DNA from: Lojkania enalia
Lineage: Eukaryota > Ascomycota > Dothideomycetes > Pleosporales
DNA: 64,000 bases
Assembly: GCA_010094045.1 (NCBI GenBank)
Contig: ML986680.1
Coordinates: 1 to 64,000 of the forward strand
Direction: 5' to 3'
Part shown: positions 27,815-40,436 of the stretch, piece after piece
Position numbering within the stretch: position 1 is the first letter of the stretch
How the letters are laid out: the number at the start of each line of letters is the position of its first letter
Position numbers and translations under genes: made by a program
Notes under the pieces: generated by a model
Seen by the model: only the letters and a program-made list of their open reading frames with translations
Told to the model about the DNA's origin: nothing
Database searches by the model: none

Positions 27815-28863
27815 ACTGGTAGAAGTTAGATCCATGCCAGCTCTGGTGACCTGCCCGGTCTCTAATCGAGCGTGACATTGCGATGCGAAGCCGGCATAGT
27901 CCAACATGTATTAAAAGCAGATGCAGCGATACCCTAATAGATGATTTTCTACTATATAATTTTCAGTTTTTAAACTACTTAATTGCAACTTTTCAGCACC
28001 TTCGGCATGCTATACGCATGAAGGGTAACAATGTCTTTCCCCTCCAAGAAAATAATCCTCACCGCTGACTCTTATACCTCATAGCAAGGCTGATGTCTTG
28101 TTCGAGTGTTCAAGCCACACTAAGATACTGGCGTCCTCTATCGACGCCGGGCCTCCGAACTCGGGTTCTCGCTCGTTTGGAAGACTCGCGTCAGTCTAGC
28201 TACGTCCTAGTGTACGGCTGAAATTTCTTGGACGAATGCCCCTGTAGGATGAGATACAAAGCCTGGTGAGAGCAAACAACTTAGACTCGTCTGCCAAGTG
28301 AGATTCAAAAGGCAAGCGTGAAAGCTATTTCGAGGCTGAAGAAAATAGGCTGATGACTGATGAAATCATATGCGCCGCATAAGGGGACCAAAAATAGGTA
28401 GGGCCCAGTGTGGAGGCAAACGTGCGGCGGTGCGCGCTCCCATTGCACCTGCACTGGGCACTGCATGTGGCGCCGGGCAGGGCTTGATCCAGGTTTCAGC
28501 CCCGGAAGAGCGAAAGGAGTGGAATCGTTCAGCCGCGACGTGTGTGACGGTGAAGAAGAGCTGGCGGCGTTTGTATGTATTCGTTGCCTGCCGCATTTCC
28601 ATCAAACCTCCTAGTCCTCCACCCAACTTGTCTCCCACCCGTCCTAATTCCGTGCTGCGGCGGTTGCTGGGTAAACAGGGCGACCCTGACCCACCAAACA
28701 CATTTGAAACGCCGTTATCCTAGCCAAAAGTCGGCATCTTCTCGAGGATCATCAGTGCCGGCCGCGAGATTCGTCGGTCGCCCCTTCGCGCAGCCCTGGT
28801 CCTCTTGTCTGGTGATCTCATTATCCGTCGCTGAAGAAGGCGCAGTGGGTTAACAAAGGAGAT
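27815..28863. promoter_or_regulatory. Upstream region of the class III chitin synthase
   Basis: About 1.05 kb. The distal part is AT-rich (3' of the phosphatase gene) and 28370-28860 is GC-rich and pyrimidine-rich, as expected of promoter and 5' UTR. Open frames there have no recognisable protein and sit in GC-rich non-coding sequence. Confidence 0.4.
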
Positions 28864-31800
28864 ATGTCCGGCTACAATCGCTTGGGTGAGTTCTCATTCC
28901 ATTACGACGCCGCAGCGGCTGTGCTCGCCCATTGTTCCTTTGAGATTTCCCCAGACTATTATAGCAGATGGATCGCTAGAGAGACGTGCTGCCTAGTCAC
29001 CGTCGAGCCGCATTCGCATTCCGTCATTCTAGCTTGCCCTTCGCTTTACCTCCGACCCTCGCTATTCGTTTGCGCATACTTGCCCACACCACCGCACTAA
29101 TCCTACATTCTCGCAGGCTCCATTGGAGGCGAAGAGCACTATTCTCCTGGCATGGACCCGCGCCGACCAGGCCGCTCGCCCTCGCCCGGGCAGCCACTAC
29201 AGAGCTACCAGCTCGACGACCCTTATGGCTCAAGCTCGGGACCTCTCGAGATTCCCATGGGCCCGGTGCCTGGCGCAGGGACTCCAAGCGATAGACTTCA
29301 ACTACAGCCAAGCGTGGGTGCTACGAAGCCAAAAAAACGCAACCGGGACTAATAGGAAGCAGTACTCGGTCGAGAACATCCCCTACGGCCCCGGCGAATA
29401 TCACGACGACTTCCACCCGCAGCCGCACCGCCATGGCAGCGACTATTCCCTCGATCCCCAGGCGCACGCCGATGCATACTACACGCAGCCTTACAATCCC
29501 TCCCCGCACGATGAGAGCCCGCACCCGGGCTTTGGAACACAGCCAGATCATTATTGGCAAGACGACGATGACAGGAGGCCAATGATCCAAGGTCAAAACG
29601 CATACGGCCCAGATCCACACGATGCGCATGATCACGGCCAGGACACAGAGGCCGCATATCACGATGAGCCGCAGCCTACACCCAGCCCAGCACCCGTCAG
29701 GCGATGGAAGACTGTGAAGGAGGTGCAATTATTCAAGGGTAATCTCGTTTTGGATTGCCCAATCCCGCCGCGGCTGCTCAACCAGGTGCCGCACGCGCAG
29801 CCTCCAGAGCGTGACGAATTCACGCATATGCGTTACTCGGCCGCCACTTGCGACCCTGCGGATTTTGCAGCTGAGCGCTTTACATTGCGCCAGAAACTGT
29901 TTGCTAAGCCGAGGCATACTGAACTCTTCATCGTCATTACCATGTACAACGAAGAGGACGAGCTGTTTGCGCGCACTATGATTGGTGTGATCAAAAACAT
30001 AGAGTACATGAACTCTCGATCCAACAGCAAGACGTGGGGCAAGGACGCGTGGAAGAAGATTGTGGTTTGCGTCGTCAGCGACGGCCGCGCCAAGATCAAT
30101 CCGCGCACGCGGGCTGTCCTAGCAGCCATGGGCGTGTATCAAGACGGCATTGCCAAGCAACAAGTCAACGGTAAGGACGTGACGGCACACATTTACGAGG
30201 TATGTTCTCGAACAATTTCTGTCGGGCCAAAAAGGATTGCTGATATGATCTATAGTACACCACCCAGATGACGTTGGACATCAAAAAGGGCGTGGTTGGC
30301 GTCAAGAAGGGCAATACTCCAGTTCAGATGCTGTTCTGTCTGAAGGAAAAGAATCAGAAAAAGATCAACTCCCATAGGTGGTTTTTCCAGGCATTTGGAT
30401 CTGTCTTAGATCCTAACATCTGTGTCCTTATAGACGCTGGCACGAAACCCGGAAAGGACTCAGTTTACAACCTATGGAAGGCATTCGAAGTCGAACCCAT
30501 GTGCGCCGGCGCTTGCGGCGAGATCAAAGCTATGCTGGTTCACGGGAAGAAGCTCTTGAACCCCCTTGTGGCGACGCAGAACTTTGAGTACAAGATGAGT
30601 AATATCCTGGACAAACCCCTGGAGTCAGCTTTTGGTTTCATCACTGTGCTTCCTGGTGCTTTCTCTGCATACCGATACGTGGCCCTCCAGAATGACAAGA
30701 CCGGGAATGGACCTTTGGAGAAATACTTCGCCGGTGAGAAGATGCATGGCGCTAACGCCGGAATTTTCACAGCAAACATGTATTTGGCCGAGGATCGTAT
30801 TCTTTGCTTTGAACTGGTTTCCAAAAGAAACTGTCACTGGATTTTGCAATACGTCAAGTCGGCCAATGGTGAGACAGACGTTCCTGTCGAAATGGCTGAC
30901 TTCATTCTCCAACGACGAAGATGGCTAAATGGTAGTTTCTTCGCCGCAGTATATGCGCTAGCACACTCTTTCGACATTTTCCGGAGCGACCACTCCTTCC
31001 TAAGAAAGATGATGTTTTTACTCGAGTTCGTCTACCAGACTATCAGCATGCTCTTCGCTTGGTTTGCTCTCGGCAACTTCTTCCTAGTTTTCCGCATTAT
31101 CACGTCTTCCCTGAGTAACGAAATCGGCACTGCTGGAAAAATATTATTCATCGTCTTTGAATGGCTGTACATCGCTGTTTTAGTCACCTGCTTTATATTA
31201 GCTCTCGGCAACCGTCCCCAAGGATCGAACAAGTTCTATATGAGTATGGTGTATTTCTGGGCTCTTATCATGGGATATCTCATGTTCGCATCAATATTCA
31301 TCACGGTCAAGTCTGTTCAGGCTTCGGTTAATGACGAAGATGGATTCACAATCGGCGACATTTTCAGAGATCCAATCTTCCGAAATCTCATCGTCTCTCT
31401 GGCCTCTACCTATGCTATGTGGCTCATAGTTTCTATCCTATTCTTGGATCCTTGGCACATGTTCACCTCCTTTATCCAATACTTGCTCATGACTCCGACC
31501 TACATCAATATACTCAACGTATACGCTTTTTGCAACACACACGACATTACGTGGGGTACGAAGGGTGATGATAAGCCTGAAAAGCTTCCGTCCGTCACCC
31601 TCAAGGCCGACGGTAAAGCAGACATTCAGGCGCCAACCGACGATGCCGATCTTAATTCGCAGTACGAAAGCGAACTTCGTGTTTTTAGCACCAAATATGT
31701 GGAGCCGAAAAAGGTTCCCTCGGAACAGGACAAGCAAGAAGACTACTACAAGGGCTTCCGCTCCGGTGTCGTGCTATTTTGGATGTTTTGCAACCTTGGA

Positions 31801-32053
31801 TTATGCGCTCTGGTGTTGCAGGCGGGAGGGTTGGACACGGTCACAGTAAAGAACGCAGAAGAGGCTGAAAAGAAGAAGAACCAGGCGGCAACTATTTACT
31901 TGGGTGTCGTATTGTGGAGTGTTGCTGGTCTTGCGTTATTCAGATTCATCGGTGCAATGTGGTATTTAGTCATAAGAATGGTAAGTGCTTCCGCACATGT
32001 TCAAATTGCCCGAAACAAAACAACTAATCTTGTCCCAGTTCCGCGGTGTCTAA
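28864..32053 (+). CDS. Chitin synthase, class III
   Basis: Five exons (28864-28885, 29117-29313, 29363-30199, 30256-31980, 32039-32053) with introns of 231, 49, 56 and 58 bp; product 931 aa. First and last exons are tiny (22 and 15 nt; the protein ends VIRMFRGV). A Pro/His/Gln/Asp-rich N-terminus precedes the class III signature [20 protein letters not shown]. The GT2 catalytic core follows with [18 protein letters not shown] (about 411), EDRILCFEL (about 531) and QRRRWLNG (about 571), then about six to seven C-terminal membrane helices. It polymerises UDP-GlcNAc to chitin at the plasma membrane of growing tips. Class III enzymes are a filamentous-fungus type and important for hyphal growth. 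Exon 3's acceptor (GCAG at 29359-29362) was chosen by phase. Confidence 0.94.
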
Positions 32054-33371
32054 ACAGTATACGCACCTTCTTCCTGCATGCCTTCTAACAGCTTCACCGG
32101 AAGTTGATTGGCGCGGCTCATGCCTGTGTATAATCTTGATGTAACGAGGACTGAGGATTGGAGTTTTTGGATAGTGTGGCGACGTTTGGTACTGTAACCT
32201 GCGTGGACCTGTTGGATTTGCTGATGGAAATCATATCAATGACGACGGCTTGATACCAATATTTCATGACGAGGCATCCTCACCCACTCCGTTTTGTGTG
32301 GGCTTAGTATTAGGCATTCTCTAATTCTTTTGTTTCTAGGGTCTTACCGTCTTTTTTAGGTGATCTATCTGTTTGAGCATGATGGTGGCTGTTCGACTCC
32401 TTTTCCTTGTCCCAACATTGCGATCCCCTAGTTTGTATTAACTATCTTGTGCGAGCCTGAGCTTGAAATTTCACAATGCTCTTCGTTCCTTGCCGTTTCG
32501 TCTTCTTCATTCTTATGCTTGGACGGGATTGCTAGAAGTCAATGGGCCTGTTTAGTCCCCGGCGTGAGGGGATATGGAGGTGCTTTTTATATACGCTTAG
32601 TGCCATGGAATGAAAGGCCATTGGAAACAATGGGAGGCATGCCCCACGCCGCCTCGACTCTCATTAGCGACTTGACACGATAAGAAGTTCATTCGCTCCC
32701 AAGGACAGATAGAGAGCTCTCGCCTGCGTTTGTATATCGCGTCAACCGTCGCCCTCCGCCTCGCATCCGCCAAGCAATTCGATTTCATTCCGACTTGACT
32801 ACCTAGGCACGGCCCAGCGTCTTTCACCGCGACATCACCGGCACCGGAGAAACTTCGAGAGCGCGTTGTTCTCGGCAACCTACTTTCCGCGTGTGAGCCG
32901 CGCCTACTTCGATCTTTTGATCTTCTTCCCTACTCCTCCTCCAACGCACGACAGCAACACTCTCACACCACCACTCCACCCCTCAGGGACGAGCCGCAGC
33001 TTGCTGGAGCTGCATCGTTCTGTCTCCGTAAGTCATATCTCTTCCAACCCAGCACATGGTAGCCGCCGCCTGCTCCACCAGCGCGCGGCTTCTCACGCCA
33101 CATCACCTGCGGACAGTGGACCTTACCGGGTAGCCTCCGCTGCTCGCTCGCACCTTCCGTCAGCAGTCATGCCACTAACACCCTCTACTTAGTTATTGAG
33201 TCACGAGGGAAAAGCTCTTCCTATTCGATAGCACTCAATTTTCGCCTGCTCACTTCTCCCATACCCTGCACGGACGCTTGAACGTCTCGCTCTACAGTCG
33301 TTCACCCGCTAATTCTTTCTTCAAATACGCAGACAGTATAGTCATCAACTACCCACCACGTTGTAGTCAAC
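32054..33371. other. Intergenic region with long pyrimidine-rich leader
   Basis: About 1.3 kb between two plus-strand genes. From 32880 to 33370 the strand is C/T-rich with several short open frames, consistent with a long promoter or 5' UTR of the zinc-knuckle gene. No protein was recognised. Confidence 0.35.
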
Positions 33372-35197
33372 ATGAGCTGGAATAACAGTACGTTTATCTA
33401 CATCCCTCCATGCACCCCGCAACTGAGGTGACAGACTTGGTCTTACTGACGTGCTTTCTTAGGTGACGGCAGAGCCTGGCCGGGAGATGCCACTGGTGGC
33501 TGGAAGCCCGACGAGGGCGCCTGGAAGCCAGAAGACTCCCGCGGTGACACTTGGGGCAGTGGAGGCGATACCACCGGCAACGACAATTGGGGAGTTGGCG
33601 TCGGTGGCGGTGCAAATGATGGTGTTTTCGGAGGAGAGGTCGGTGGTGGTGATGGTAGCGGCGATGGCGGCGGTGACAGGACCTGTCGAATGTTAGTACC
33701 GAGTACGGCTCTTAAAACTCTCTCTGCCATGCTAATTATCGTAGCTGCAAGCAGGAGGGACATTTCGCCCGTGAATGTCCCGACAAGCCCGCTAGTGGCA
33801 GTCTGACCGGTGTCTGTTTCAATTGCAGAGAGGTTGGCCACAACAAAGCCGACTGCCCTAATCCGGTAGTTGAACACACTATGGCTTGCCGTCTCTGCCA
33901 GCAAGAAGGCCACCGAGCCGTCGAGTGTACTTCGCGTCGTAAGATTGACTGGACTGGTGTTCCCGAACTGAGCGTGCAGGACGCTTGGTCTGCTATCGTT
34001 GACTCCGCCAAGGATAGCGACATCGACCGTTTCCGTATCGCCTTGAGGTCATATGCTCGCGCGATGCAGGATGACTTCAATCTCTCTGAAATCGAGGAGG
34101 CACTCCGAGCCGACGGTCTCCCTATCTACTTGATTGCCAAACAGCAGAACGTCGCACCCAACATGGTGATCGTCGATTTAGTCGGTAACCCGGACCGCGA
34201 GTTTGTTTTGACTATCCAGCTCTCTGCCAAACCACGTCGTAGGATGTTAGCTGCAGGATGGCCCGAATCTCCAGATCAGAACCTCGAGCGACTTGCTTCC
34301 GCTGGATTCGTTCAGGACCGAGGCATTCCAATCTGTTCCAACTGTGGAGGTAAGTCAACGACTTATTGCTACCATAGCTTGTCTCAACTGCTGATTTATT
34401 TTAGAGCTTGGACACATCAAGAAGCACTGCAAGCAGGAACCTGTCGAGAACGAGCGGAAGACTCCAGTCGTCCAATGTGTGTACTGCCACGGAGAAGGTC
34501 ATCGCGCCCGCGACTGCCCGAAGGAGCATATCGACCCCTACACCTGCAAGAACTGCAAAAAGCCCGGACACAACGCGAGGGACTGTCCTGAGCCCAGGTC
34601 CGCTGAAGACGTCGAGTGCAGGAAATGCAACGAGAAGGGGCATTTCTCTCGTGACGTAAATATATGTATAATGTGTGTCAAAATCACAAGCTGACCATTA
34701 TTTAGTGCCTAAAGGTGGAGCAGCGTGCTCCCAAGACCCGCCGTAACTACAGATCAGAGGACCACATTGCCAAGGACTACGATCAGCCGCGTAATCCGGA
34801 CAACACCATCTGCCACAACTGTGAAAAGGTTGGCCATTTCTCTCGCAACTGCACAGAGCCTAAGGATTGGAGCAAGGTCCAATGCACCAACTGTCGTGAA
34901 ATGGGACACTCCTTCAAGGTAAGCAATAGCCAATAATAATCTACATGAGCAAAGGCTAACTTCCATTAGCGATGCAAGCAGCCTGTTGCTGAAAATGGAG
35001 GCGACTGCAGCTTTAATGGCGGCGCTGTAGAAGTCGGTGACAAGGGGACGAAGGGAGACAATGCCGCCGACACTTCTGCAGTTGATGGTTGGAACAACCC
35101 GGACACTACCGTCTCTGGTGGATGGAACAACGGTAACAGCACTGCTTCTGGTAATGACTGGAACACTGAGCCAGCCATTTCAGGCGACCGTTGGTAA
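33372..35197 (+). CDS. Multi-CCHC zinc-knuckle nucleic-acid-binding protein
   Basis: Six exons (33372-33387, 33463-33691, 33745-34349, 34405-34655, 34706-34918, 34970-35197), introns of 75, 53, 55, 50 and 51 bp; product 513 aa. An N-terminal Gly/Trp/Asp-rich segment is followed by nine C-x2-C-x4-H-x4-C knuckles: CRICKQEGHFAREC, CFNCREVGHNKADC, CRLCQQEGHRAVEC, CSNCGELGHIKKHC, CVYCHGEGHRARDC, CKNCKKPGHNARDC, CRKCNEKGHFSRDC, CHNCEKVGHFSRNC and CTNCREMGHSFKRC. A tenth copy between the seventh and eighth has lost its cysteines (RSEDHIAKDYDQP). A non-zinc segment of about 130 residues (IDWTGVPELSVQDAW...) lies between knuckles 3 and 4. Several introns cut inside knuckles, and the correct splice rebuilds each motif, which supports the model. 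CNBP/Gis2-type proteins bind single-stranded RNA or DNA in translation or RNA processing. The C-terminus repeats GWNN-type motifs. Confidence 0.9.
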
Positions 35198-36340
35198 ATC
35201 TCCTATCCCTAGACGATTTGCCGTCTAGATCTTTGCGATACCCAACGGAACTGCGAACGCCGATGACTATGACTGATCGACAACTGACTGTATAATATTT
35301 CGAAAGTATGAAAAACAATGACTGCACGAATTAATGGGTCTAGTACTTAGGTTGAAGCGGTACTAGCTGGTCTTATGAGAGCCTCTCAAGCATGCCAGAC
35401 GTTAAAAGTCTTGCTGACTATGTGGTTTCTTTTGTTCCTTCTGTCTATATTTTGCTCTAGGATTCTTTGGACTTGACTTACTGAAGGTTTCCAAGTAAGA
35501 TGTTAGGAGGGGACAAGGTGCTCAGATATCGGCGGCTGTTAAGGGCTTAGATATAACTCTTGTCAATACAAGATGATATAACCTCAGGATACGAGTGTAG
35601 CGGCCATGTGTGATGTATGATGTGACTTTTCTAATTTTAACAGCATGCTCTATGACTTTGCAGATGCGGTATAGATTTGTAGTCTAATTGTATTCATCTC
35701 TATGTTGGGTTTGATCGGGAGTTTCGCAGAGATAGTTTATTCAACTTCAAATATATCCCACAACGCCTCATTTTATTCAAGAAGGAGAGGTAGAGGCTGC
35801 GTAAAAGGGGAAGTGGGAGGAATAGGGAATACGTATATAGTAGGGCACGTTGAAAGGATAGTGTAAGAGTGTCATGACACATGGTCGATGACTGAGGCGG
35901 GATTACGCCTTTACGCCTTCATAGTACAAATGATCAAATTGGCATGCGAGAACTCCTTTGACATACTTCGTAGGGGATGTGGGTGGTAAAGGCTTGGATG
36001 GCGTGGACATGAGGCGGAGTTGAGGTTGGGGGGGGGGGGGCCTGAAAGGGTCAAGAAAGAGAGGATACGTATATATGCCTTGTGTCGTATTTCTTCTCAT
36101 TCCACGAAAGCCAGGTTGGAGGGACTTGGAGCCTTGGCGAAAAGTACAGTTCTATCTAGCGTGTAATATATGGGTATCTATTTCTAATCCTAACTCATCA
36201 CTATCATCACAAAAAATATGCATCCTACCCTAATTTCCTTGGAAAGCAGAAGCAGTGCGACATTACGTCGTCAAGATCCACGCCGCAAGCCACGCCACAT
36301 CATCTTTCAAATCCACCTCCGCGCCGCGGTCCGAGAATGC
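35198..36340. other. Convergent intergenic region with poly-G run
   Basis: About 1.1 kb holding 3' ends of the zinc-knuckle gene and the gamma-tubulin complex gene. A run of 13 G lies at 36028-36040. No gene was recognised. Confidence 0.4.
36028..36040 (+). repeat. Poly-G homopolymer (13 G)
   Basis: Thirteen consecutive G on the plus strand in non-coding DNA. Its length may vary between isolates or reflect sequencing slippage. Confidence 0.9.
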
Positions 36341-39164
36341 CTACTTCGCAGTACTGGGTTGCGGTGTCTCCTTGTCGCGTTTCTTGTCCATCTTTCTGCG
36401 CCGCCGGACCGGCTGGTACACGTCGTTGAAGTTCATGACCATAGCTAGCCACCGCATGTCATGGTCCGGCTGATGGATCAAATCGCCCAGCAACACATTT
36501 ACCTTCGCTCTGAAGTCAACTATCAACGTGGCGAGGCGCTTCCGAAGCGCTGGGAGGACATCATCCTCACCACTTCCCGCGGTACCTAGCTGTATCAAGG
36601 GTGGCGGGAAAGGAGAATCAGGATCGGTACGTAAGCGACGTATCGGCGCGAAAGGATCAGGCGAATCAGAACCTAGATTATCCTTCTCAGAAAGTCCCCA
36701 CCGTCCGGCTGCTGTACGAGTTTCTATCTTGGCGGCTTGTTCCTGACGCCTCGTGAACTCCGCTACGGAGAAAGAGTAGAGGCCATCGACCGCATCCTTA
36801 TACGCTAACATCGTTTTCAGCAGCTCATGCAACTGCCCAGTAAAATCTGTGCTCTGACTGCCCAGCAGCCCTTTCCGCGTGATGCTCGTGAGATACTTGG
36901 CATGCGCTTGTATCAGGTCGTCAAGCGTGCTTTCCGGCTTGTGGAGAGCGTCCTGGAGTTCGTTCCACGACGACTCGATTACTTCAAAGAGAATGTAGTA
37001 TTGCAGTTGCGTGACAAAGTGAATCATCTCGGCGACTGCACACCGAGCCTTCTTCCAATCTACGCCGACTTTATCAGAAACGGTGCCAAGCACCCCACGA
37101 GCGCCAGTCATACACCGTCGCCATGTGGAACCAAGCGCGAATTCGACGCGCTTCACCCGCCAGAGGAAGTTAAATACCTTAAGGTATTGTTTCGAGCCGA
37201 AAGGAGTGACAATGACATCTACCGGAGCATCGATCTTATATTCCAGTGTGAACACATCCCATCCGATTTCGCCGTGTGAAAGCTCAAGCATACGGGAGTC
37301 GAGCCGCCGGAGCACGTCTGGGGAGTCGAACTGGGCATTGGAGTTTCGTACAGCATGCTCGAGCTGCGCAGTTAGCGTATGCCGATATTGGGTGTTTGCG
37401 GGGCGATCGAGGGTTTGCGAGAGCGACTCCATTAGGATGGCAATGAAGTCGCCAGCTCCAAGTAAGAGGTACTTCTTCAGGGCCTGGAGATGCTCAAACA
37501 GCTTGAACTTATTGGCCATGAGATCAATGAGCCGGGCCATGGTAGTCTTGTACGCATCTCCGATTGACTGCTCAAGATTGGCAGTATCGCCGTATTGTAG
37601 TTCTTTAGAGGCTTCTTTCGAATAAGTATCGACCCAGGCAGCATCGCCACATCCATAGCGGATGAAGTTCAGAGTCTTGCCTATCAAGAAAACCTTATTC
37701 GCAAACTCTTCCGTTATAATGGTCGGTATCATCCGTTCGTTGAGCTTGTATTTGTCCTCCCAGACGCTGGTGGCGCCCCCTTTGCCCTCTTTTCCGTTTG
37801 CTTCACTGATCTCGTCTTCGCGCTGTTCAGATACAAAAAACTCTCCGAAAGGGTCTGCAAGCTCGCCGTCATATATCCACTGCCGCAACATGTCATAGAA
37901 CGGACGAGTAACGTGTGCGAGTAGGCGCTCTGCGAATGCACCGACATAAGGGTCACCGTGCGACAGCGAAAATGAATGGATAAGAGAAATCAGCTCCCCA
38001 CCTTTCTTGCCTATCTGGATTAATCTTAGTGTCAAAGTGGAGGTCATGGACCGTACCTTTAGACTCTTCTACCATGAGACTCATCAACCTCAGGCCCATT
38101 GTTGCTTCCCGCGTCCATATCACACAGCGTTTAAGCGTAACGCCAGCCTTGCCTATTCCACCGCGAGGTTGTGTCTCGTCAAGTTGCGCCAGGGCTCTCC
38201 TAATCTGGCCTTCGAGCGTCGCGACAAGACCCAAGTACGACCTCAGCTCTTTTCCCAACGCTGAGCGGAAGCTTTGTCCCACCAATCCTCCTTCGGTAGA
38301 TTCTACAAATTCGGAGAGACCTCGGTACAAAAGCGATGGTTCGGCGAGTGTATGTAGAAGGCTAATAAGCGGTACGGGGAGGGTTGATGGGAGTTTGAGA
38401 GCAGTTGATGAAGGGAAGGTCAGATTCGTTGACGAAAGCCCCTGAAGCGTGAACGGAAGATCGCGCAGCAACGAAGGCTCAGACGGCTCCATTGCTGCTT
38501 TGCTGAAGCCCGCTGGAGCAGCCTCTCCTGTCTGCTCTTTGCCCGCGTCCTGAGTGCGCCGCTCTTTACGCTTGTCTGACTTTTCGCCCTGTGTTACGGG
38601 CCGAGGCGATGCTCTGGGCGAACCATCGTTCACGGGGATTTTTGACAGTCCTGGCCTGGAAAACGCATCTCTGAACGCGGGGCTGTCAGCGGCAGGGGCA
38701 CCTGAAGGGTTATGGCGTGTGGGCGTGGTAGGAGCGCGCGTCTGATGGTGATGGGCCTGCTCGGTGGCCGAGGGCAGGTCTGATAGCTGGTTGAGAAAGT
38801 GCAACATGCGCCACTTCTGTTCTAGCACAGGCTGCGAGATCAGGCGAGAGAGGAGGTTGTGGAATCTAGTGCTCTTCTGGGCGCCATTGGCGTCTCTCGA
38901 AACTAACATACTATTAGCCGTGCAAACTCACGGGCAGAGAAGGCAGCGTAGCCTACTCCTCCGGTCAATCAGACTGGCCACATGATTGATATCCGGCACC
39001 ACTGAAGGCTCGCCGGCGGTCGTCAAGGCATCAATTGCGAAGTCGAAGGCATCTTCAAATCGCTGGTTGGCTATCTCCTCATCCTCTTGTGGGTCATCGG
39101 GCACAACGCGGGCCAGCAGCTCATTCAGGGCATGCTCGACGCGTTCCCTGTTGAAAGCAGCCAT
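36341..39164 (-). CDS. Gamma-tubulin complex component, GCP3/Spc98-like
   Basis: Three exons (39164-38957, 38902-38057, 38010-36341) with introns of 54 and 46 bp; product 907 aa. The second splice gives VEESKGKKGGELISLIHSF, and the frame then runs through GRIP motif 1 and 2 text: SHGDPYVGAFAERLL, VTRPFYDMLRQWIYDGEL, ITEEFANKVFLIGKTLNFIRYGC, LKKYLLLGAGDFI, LTAQLEHAVRNSNAQ, GWDVFTLEYKIDAPVDVI and VFNFLWRVKRVEFAL. These are characteristic of the Spc97/Spc98 family, and the fit is best with GCP3 (Alp6/Spc98) rather than GCP2, though that call is from memory. The protein nucleates microtubules at spindle pole bodies with gamma-tubulin. The region at about 100-220 is low-complexity. The C-terminus is Lys/Arg-rich (VRRRRKMDKKRDK). 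Confidence 0.9.
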
Positions 39165-40436
39165 TTCGGGAGCATAGAGACGGTGGGGTTGCTTTGAATG
39201 TGGTCTGTTGACGCGTCCTGTGCAGTCACTAGTGGTGTTTTGGCGACGCGGGGATACGCCTGAGGGGCAGCCGCACGGACCTTGTGTACGTACAGCAGGG
39301 AAGTTGAGGTCAACAGCACATGCAACTCCCAGTCACTAAACTCAAACTGAACAATAGTCTTTATGCTCCATTCAACCATCCATGTCCGGGATATGGAGAT
39401 GTTCTCATTGCTATAACCTGATATACCTACCTAGATAAATGCAAAAGAGTTGCAAGTCAGTGTGCGCAGTTGCAGACTCGTGGTGAGTACAGCTATATGC
39501 AATGTGTATATTCGGCTCATTGCAGTTCTTGAGCCTTAGATGGGGTTAGATTGCCTTATTGCTTATATTAGGTCGCAAATAGGTGCCCTGGGAGGCTTAA
39601 GCAGGCCGAAGAAAGTTCAGTGTCGCTCTATACTCATGAGCATTCGACTGCATGGACTTCCTTTCCTTCCCGTCTAATATACACTCGATCTTTATACTTT
39701 TACAGCTTCACTTCTATCTCTCCCATCCATTCTACATTCTTATTTCAGGCTGCCCTCACAGTCAATTCCAATAGCACCGTCAGCCACCGTTACTTGACCA
39801 CCTCTTCTTTCTTCTCTACTCTTCTGGATTCGCGAGCTACGCCACTCCAAGTCTACTAGCCTCTATTCATTTTAAGACCCATCTGCTGCTACGATATCAA
39901 GAACAAGTGGTATACTATTCGTGCGACACAACATTCTTCCCTTTCCTTTGCCGATCTAAGTTCATTTTTGGCTCTGCGTTCCACTTCTCAACCCACTTGC
40001 TCTCCGAGTTTCTTTTAGATTGCGTAATCTGCTCTTTAACTTGAAATTTACAGATCGGGCAATCTATCACCTACACCCAATCTTTCATAAATTCGAAAGA
40101 TTTCTAAGCCTGCGTTCGCAAGGCTTTAGTGAGAGAGCTGACAATCAACTAGAGCATAGCCGACCTTTACCCAACCTTGGCCCATATATGTATGATCTGA
40201 CCATATTTCTTGAGCATCAGCACCAACCTTGCTCCTAAGAACTCCACTTCCACGATCAATATCCTCTTTTAGTTGTCGCTCATTTTATCTTCAGCATTCA
40301 CATTGCAGTGGCTTTGGCTTAATCTTGGTGTCGATTGCGACATAGCTAACGAGGATTGATCTTCACTGGAACCTTTGTCCCGAAACTCCAAAGTCGCAAG
40401 GCTTCGACTGTGATTAGACGTCGCATTGCCAGTCAT
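39165..40436. other. Gene-poor interval, AT-rich
   Basis: About 1.3 kb upstream of the gamma-tubulin complex gene, with long T- and C-rich stretches (39620-39990). No gene or RNA was recognised. Confidence 0.35.

Noticed and set aside
37083..37625. Plus-strand open frame of 180 codons
   Set aside because: Antisense to the strongly conserved gamma-tubulin complex domain; Ser/Arg-rich shadow text.
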